Assembly (NCBI GenBank): GCA_946495905.1
Contig: CAMMEP010000056.1
Coordinates: 1 to 8,809, forward strand
DNA length: 8,809 nucleotides
From: an uncultured Clostridium sp.
GTDB taxonomy: Bacteria; Bacillota; Clostridia; TANB77; CAG-508
Direction: 5' to 3'
The position numbers and the translations under genes are program-made. The notes beneath the pieces were generated by a model. The model worked only from the letters and a program-made list of their open reading frames with translations. It was not told the origin of the DNA and ran no database searches. This document shows positions 6,064-8,809 of this stretch, in pieces; position 1 is the stretch's first letter, and each line of letters opens with the position of its first letter.

Positions 6064-7071
6064 ATGAAAGATATAATTACACTAGGAATTGAATCAAGTT
6101 GTGATGAAACTTCAGTAGCTGTTGTAAAAAATGGCAGAGAGGTTTTATCAAACGTTATAAATTCACAAATTAAAATACATGAAAAATTTGGTGGGGTTGT
6201 ACCAGAAATAGCTTCTAGAAATCACATAGAGGCTATTTCTGCTGTTACAAAAGAAGCATTAAAAGAAGCTAATATGACGTGGAAAGATATTGATAATATA
6301 GCATGTACTTATGGCCCAGGGTTAGTAGGTGCTCTTTTAGTAGGTGTATCTTATGCTAAAGGTTTAAGCTATGCTTTAAACAAACCACTAACAGGTACGA
6401 ACCATATAGAGGGGCATGTAGCAGCCAATTATATTTCTCATAAAGAGCTAAAGCCACCATTTTTATGCTTAATTGTTTCAGGAGGGCATACCCATCTAGT
6501 ACATATACAAGATTATGATAAATTTGAAATATTAGGAAGGACAAGGGATGATGCTATTGGAGAAGCATTTGACAAAGTGGCAAGAGTAATAGGGTTAGGC
6601 TATCCTGGAGGACCAAAAGTAGATAAACTTGCAAAAGAAGGAACTGCTAATATAGAACTTCCTAAGACACATATCGATGGATTAGATTTTAGCTTTAGTG
6701 GAATAAAAACAGCCATTATCAATTTACATCATAAAAATCCCGATATTAATAAAGCTGATTTATGTGCAAGTTTTGAAAAGTATGTTACAGAAATATTGAT
6801 TGATAATAGCTTAAAAGCTGCCAAGAAATTAAATATAAAAACAATAGCACTAGCAGGAGGAGTATCTGCTAACTCATATATAAGACAGCAATTCATGGAT
6901 TTAGAAAAACAAGGATATAAAATATATTATCCAGAACCTATCCTTTGTACTGATAATGCAGCAATGATAGCTTCTGCGGGTTATTATAGATATGTATCTG
7001 GGGTTACATCGGACCTTACTTTAAATGCGGTACCGAATTTAAAAATAGGTACAATTCAAAACTTTATATAA
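6064..7071 (+). CDS. tsaD: tRNA N6-adenosine threonylcarbamoyltransferase TsaD
   Basis: TsaD transfers the threonylcarbamoyl group from threonylcarbamoyl-AMP to A37 of tRNAs that read ANN codons, giving t6A, which is needed for accurate decoding. It works in the cytoplasm with TsaB and TsaE. The 335 residues match the family length. The N-terminus LGIESSCDETSVAVV is the ASKHA nucleotide-binding signature. The metal ligands are His114 and His118 in NHIEGHVAANY and Asp297 in CTDNAAM. SGGHTHLV (139-146), DAIGEAFDKVARVIGLGYPGGP (163-184) and LAGGVSANSYIR (263-274) are further conserved blocks. GAGG (6053-6056) lies seven bases before the ATG. tsaB, tsaE and rimI, often neighbours of tsaD in Firmicutes, are not in the window. 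The inverted-repeat element begins two bases after the stop codon and may form the 3' end of this transcript. Confidence 0.98.
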   Translation: MKDIITLGIESSCDETSVAVVKNGREVLSNVINSQIKIHEKFGGVVPEIASRNHIEAISAVTKEALKEANMTWKDIDNIACTYGPGLVGALLVGVSYAKGLSYALNKPLTGTNHIEGHVAANYISHKELKPPFLCLIVSGGHTHLVHIQDYDKFEILGRTRDDAIGEAFDKVARVIGLGYPGGPKVDKLAKEGTANIELPKTHIDGLDFSFSGIKTAIINLHHKNPDINKADLCASFEKYVTEILIDNSLKAAKKLNIKTIALAGGVSANSYIRQQFMDLEKQGYKIYYPEPILCTDNAAMIASAGYYRYVSGVTSDLTLNAVPNLKIGTIQNFI

Positions 7072-7072
7072 A

Positions 7073-7212
7073 AGCAATCAATAGGTGTTTTAAATTTTTA
7101 TTTTCGGCCCCCAACTGCGTACAAACTGTAAAAGCTACGCTTAACAGTTTGTAAACTTGTCGGTCCCCACCTTAAGCACTCCAATAAAAATTTAAAACAC
7201 CTATTGATTGCT
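7073..7212. repeat. 140-bp element with perfect 30-bp inverted ends (MITE-like)
   Basis: The left arm (7073-7102, beginning AGCAATCAATAGGTGTTTTA) is an exact reverse complement of the right arm (7183-7212, ending ACACCTATTGATTGCT) over all 30 positions. The 80-base core is richer in G and C than anything around it. It holds a nested inverted repeat, TACAAACTGT (7120-7129) against ACAGTTTGTA (7144-7153), with AAGC/GCTT (7132-7135, 7139-7142) inside. A near-identical direct repeat flanks the nested stem: CGGCCCCCAACT (7105-7116) and CGGTCCCCACCT (7161-7172). There is no coding potential. Only short A runs flank it, so no target duplication can be assigned with confidence. The structure fits a non-autonomous mobile element or a structured intergenic repeat; a role as transcript-end hairpin for tsaD is also possible, although no T run follows it. 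Confidence 0.75.
7120..7153. repeat. Nested hairpin inside the inverted-repeat element
   Basis: A 10-bp perfect stem (7120-7129 with 7144-7153), a small internal loop and a 4-bp AAGC/GCTT stem around TAC form a compact inner hairpin at the centre of the 140-bp element. An alternative pairing, GCGTA (7117-7121) with TACGC (7136-7140), overlaps it. Confidence 0.65.
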
Positions 7213-7267
7213 AAAAAAGAGCTACGAATAGTAACCAAAAATAAGCAACAAAAAATAAAAGTAAACA

Positions 7268-7296
7268 TTGACAGATTATTGATAAAAAATTATAAT
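7268..7296 (+). promoter_or_regulatory. Perfect-consensus SigA promoter of the metallophosphoesterase gene
   Basis: TTGACA (7268-7273), 17 bases, TATAAT (7291-7296): both boxes and the spacing are the exact consensus. It begins 55 bases after the inverted-repeat element. Transcription should start near 7303, giving a leader of about 36 bases. Confidence 0.9.
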
Positions 7297-7338
7297 AATT
7301 ATAAAAGTAAAAAGAAAACCAAATAGAGGAGCAAACCT

Positions 7339-8043
7339 ATGGCAATTTATGCAATAGCTGATTTACATTTATCATTCTTAGAAGATAAGCCAATGGACAT
7401 ATTTGGAGATAATTGGGAAAATCATGCAGAGAAAATAAAGAAAAATTGGATAGAACAAGTAAAGGAAGAAGATTTTGTGATACTTCCAGGAGATTTTTCT
7501 TGGGCAATGTATTTAAAAGATACAAGGTTAGATTTCGAATATTTAAATGGTTTGCCTGGAACTAAAATCTTATTAAAAGGAAATCATGATTATTGGTGGA
7601 CTACTTTAGCCAAAATGAATGAATTTATAGAGGAAAACAATTTTAGTAAGATACATTTTTTATATAACAACAGCTATTTGGTAGAAGATAAAATAATAAT
7701 AGGAACAAGAGGATGGAATATCTTAGATACCGAAAATGATAGTAAAATGATAAAAAGGGAAAATGCGAGATTAGAGTTATCGATAAAAGATGGATTAAGC
7801 AAAAATGGTGAGGATAAAGAAATAATTGCTTTTATGCATTATCCTCCTATTAATAAAAATGATATACTGGCAAAAGAAAAAACAGAATTTGTAAAAACAT
7901 TTGAAAAATACAATATACATAGATGCTATTATGGACATTTACATGGAACATCACATAAAGATGCTATTGAAGGAACGGTAAATGGAATTGATTATAAATT
8001 AATAAGTGCAGATTATTTAAATTTTACTCTACAGAAGATCTAA
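7339..8043 (+). CDS. Metallophosphoesterase (calcineurin-like phosphohydrolase)
   Basis: This 234-residue cytoplasmic protein carries every metal-binding motif of the calcineurin-like phosphoesterase fold: IADLHLS (Asp8, His10), PGDFSW (Asp52), KGNHDYWW (Asn82, His83), FMHYPP (His167) and YYGHLHG (His200, His202). It resembles a bacterial predicted phosphohydrolase group of similar size with the GNHDYWW signature. A two-metal hydrolase acting on a phosphoester is well supported; the substrate (nucleotide, nucleic acid, protein or other) cannot be read from the sequence. There is no signal peptide or membrane segment. AGAGGAG (7325-7331) lies seven bases before the ATG. The perfect-consensus promoter suggests strong basal transcription. 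No convincing terminator follows, so the small membrane protein gene 74 bases downstream may be on the same transcript. Confidence 0.95.
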   Translation: MAIYAIADLHLSFLEDKPMDIFGDNWENHAEKIKKNWIEQVKEEDFVILPGDFSWAMYLKDTRLDFEYLNGLPGTKILLKGNHDYWWTTLAKMNEFIEENNFSKIHFLYNNSYLVEDKIIIGTRGWNILDTENDSKMIKRENARLELSIKDGLSKNGEDKEIIAFMHYPPINKNDILAKEKTEFVKTFEKYNIHRCYYGHLHGTSHKDAIEGTVNGIDYKLISADYLNFTLQKI

Positions 8044-8057
8044 ATGTAAAAATAGAA

Positions 8058-8091
8058 AGATAGTGTAAAATAATTTACAAAAACATTATCT
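8058..8091 (+). repeat. Inverted repeat between the phosphoesterase and small membrane protein genes
   Basis: TGTAAA (8064-8069) pairs with TTTACA (8074-8079) around ATAA. An outer AGATAG (8058-8063) can pair with TTATCT (8086-8091) with one G-U pair, leaving a one-sided bulge. The stem is A/T-rich and no T run follows, so it is a poor terminator; it may be a leader or processing hairpin, or chance. Confidence 0.3.
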
Positions 8092-8117
8092 AGAAAATAG
8101 AAAACAGGGGAATAGAT

Positions 8118-8342
8118 ATGTATAGAGAAGTTAAAATAAATATACCGATGTTTATAGGAATTATATTACTTGTTGCTGCTGTAACAACATTATTAGTTTA
8201 TGGAGTAAATCTTACTAGAGAATATATCCGAAGAGATAACGAAAGAATGGAACAATGGTTTAATGAGTTAGAGGGAGAAGTAGACAATACGATAGGAGCA
8301 AATGAGGTAATTAATGAGATTATAGAAACAAATGACGTATAA
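8118..8342 (+). CDS. Small single-pass membrane protein of unknown function (74 aa)
   Basis: I do not recognise this family. The start is supported by AGGGG (8106-8110), seven bases before the ATG. A short N-terminus with two basic residues (MYREVKINIP) precedes one hydrophobic helix at about residues 11-30 (MFIGIILLVAAVTTLLVYGV). After it comes a basic patch (REYIRRDNER), then an acidic tail of about 30 residues rich in Glu, Asp and Asn. The orientation is uncertain: positive charges flank the helix on both sides and are denser after it. A helical, possibly coiled segment runs from about 34 to 55. No clear promoter lies directly upstream, so it probably depends on read-through from the phosphoesterase gene. 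trigger factor, 94 bases downstream, has its own promoter. Codon use matches the neighbours and the ribosome binding site is good, which supports a real gene despite its size. Confidence 0.75.
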   Translation: MYREVKINIPMFIGIILLVAAVTTLLVYGVNLTREYIRRDNERMEQWFNELEGEVDNTIGANEVINEIIETNDV

Positions 8343-8367
8343 AATGTGCAAAAAAATATGTAAACTA

Positions 8368-8395
8368 TTGCAAAATGAAAAAAATGTGATATAAT
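8368..8395 (+). promoter_or_regulatory. Extended -10 promoter of tig
   Basis: TTGCAA (8368-8373) and a perfect TATAAT (8390-8395) are 16 bases apart, and a TG at 8387-8388 makes an extended -10 element. Transcription should start near 8402, about 35 bases before the tig start codon. Confidence 0.8.
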
Positions 8396-8436
8396 AATAA
8401 GGCTTAATAGAAATATATCATGAAAGGATGAATAAT

Positions 8437-8809
8437 ATGAACGTAAAAGTAGAAAATACAGAAAACAAAAATGAAGTAAAACTAACATTTAACATTGAAG
8501 CTGAAAAATTTGAAGATGCAATGAAAAAGGTATATGCAAAAACTGCAAAATATTTTAATATACCTGGATTTAGAAAAGGAAAAGCACCAATGCAATTAGT
8601 AGAAAGACAATATGGTTCTGCTATTTTTTATGAAGATGCTTTTAACGAACTAGTACCAGATATATATGATGAGGCAATAAAAGAAAATAAGGTAGAAGCA
8701 GTTAGTAGACCTAATATAGATATTGTTCAAATGGAAAAAGGAAAAGAATTAATTTTTACTGCAACAGTAGAAACAAAACCAGAAGTTGAACTTGGAAAAT
8801 ATAAAGGTA
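8437..8809 (+). CDS. tig: Trigger factor, N-terminal part (cut by the window edge)
   Basis: Trigger factor is the ribosome-bound chaperone and peptidyl-prolyl isomerase that meets nascent chains at the ribosome exit tunnel. Only the first 124 codons are in the window; the full family length is about 430 residues, so the prolyl isomerase and C-terminal chaperone domains lie outside. The visible part is the ribosome-binding domain, with the signature loop GFRKGKAP at residues 44-51 that docks on ribosomal protein L23. Typical family sequence surrounds it (RQYGSAIFYEDAFNELVPDIYDEAIKE, then FTATVETKPEVELGKYKG). AAAGGA (8423-8428) lies eight bases before the ATG. In many bacteria clpP, clpX or lon follow tig, but the downstream neighbours are not visible here. 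It has its own extended -10 promoter. Confidence 0.97.
   Translation, partial: MNVKVENTENKNEVKLTFNIEAEKFEDAMKKVYAKTAKYFNIPGFRKGKAPMQLVERQYGSAIFYEDAFNELVPDIYDEAIKENKVEAVSRPNIDIVQMEKGKELIFTATVETKPEVELGKYKG

Noticed and set aside
7073..7212. Standard intrinsic terminator or attC-type integron site
   Set aside because: The outer stem is followed by A residues rather than T, and its 80-base enclosed region is far too large for an intrinsic terminator. The conserved attC core boxes and any integrase gene are missing.
8198..8488. 96-codon open frame on the minus strand
   Set aside because: It overlaps the small membrane protein gene, the tig promoter and the start of tig. The translation is Ser/Phe/Leu-rich without a recognisable domain, consistent with chance in A/T-rich DNA.
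1..8809. CRISPR array, tRNA, rRNA or prophage genes
   Set aside because: No regularly spaced repeats, cloverleaf sequences, rRNA-like stretches or phage-type proteins were seen on either strand.

Overview
The window looks like an ordinary chromosomal segment of a low-GC Firmicute, most likely a Clostridia-type bacterium. The evidence is strong A/T bias including codon choice (AAA, GAA, ATA, AGA and TTA dominate), strong purine-rich ribosome binding sites ahead of ATG starts, near-consensus SigA-type promoters, and housekeeping genes of clostridial type. The species cannot be named from the sequence. All nine genes lie on the + strand, and most have their own promoter rather than sharing a tight operon.

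Layout: recN (DNA repair ATPase, 74-1702) with its own promoter at the left edge; a 126-aa soluble protein of unknown function (1823-2203) bracketed by a good promoter and a strong hairpin terminator; lysS (2399-3892); a membrane-anchored extracellular protein with BspA-type leucine-rich repeats (3998-5047) ending in a clear intrinsic terminator; a multi-pass M50/site-2 protease (5231-5968); tsaD for tRNA t6A synthesis (6064-7071); a 140-bp element with perfect 30-bp inverted ends (7073-7212); a metallophosphoesterase (7339-8043) behind a perfect-consensus promoter; a 74-aa single-pass membrane protein (8118-8342); and the first 124 codons of trigger factor tig (8437 to the right edge).

The genes do not form one pathway. 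They cover DNA repair (RecN), translation and protein folding (LysS, TsaD, trigger factor), membrane proteolysis (M50) and cell-surface display (LRR protein). recN is not followed by spoIVB and spo0A, its common partners in spore-forming Clostridia.

The most striking non-coding signal is the 7073-7212 element. It is a perfect long inverted repeat enclosing a C-rich core with its own nested hairpin and a pair of direct repeats, and it looks like a MITE or a structured intergenic repeat. Two further signals deserve attention: a GAACAAA/TTTGT dyad found upstream of both recN and the M50 gene, and a 12-bp perfect palindrome at the predicted transcription start of lysS. I see no CRISPR array, rRNA, tRNA, phage gene, transposase gene or defence system. 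No intergenic stretch exceeds 300 bases; the longest is 7072-7338.
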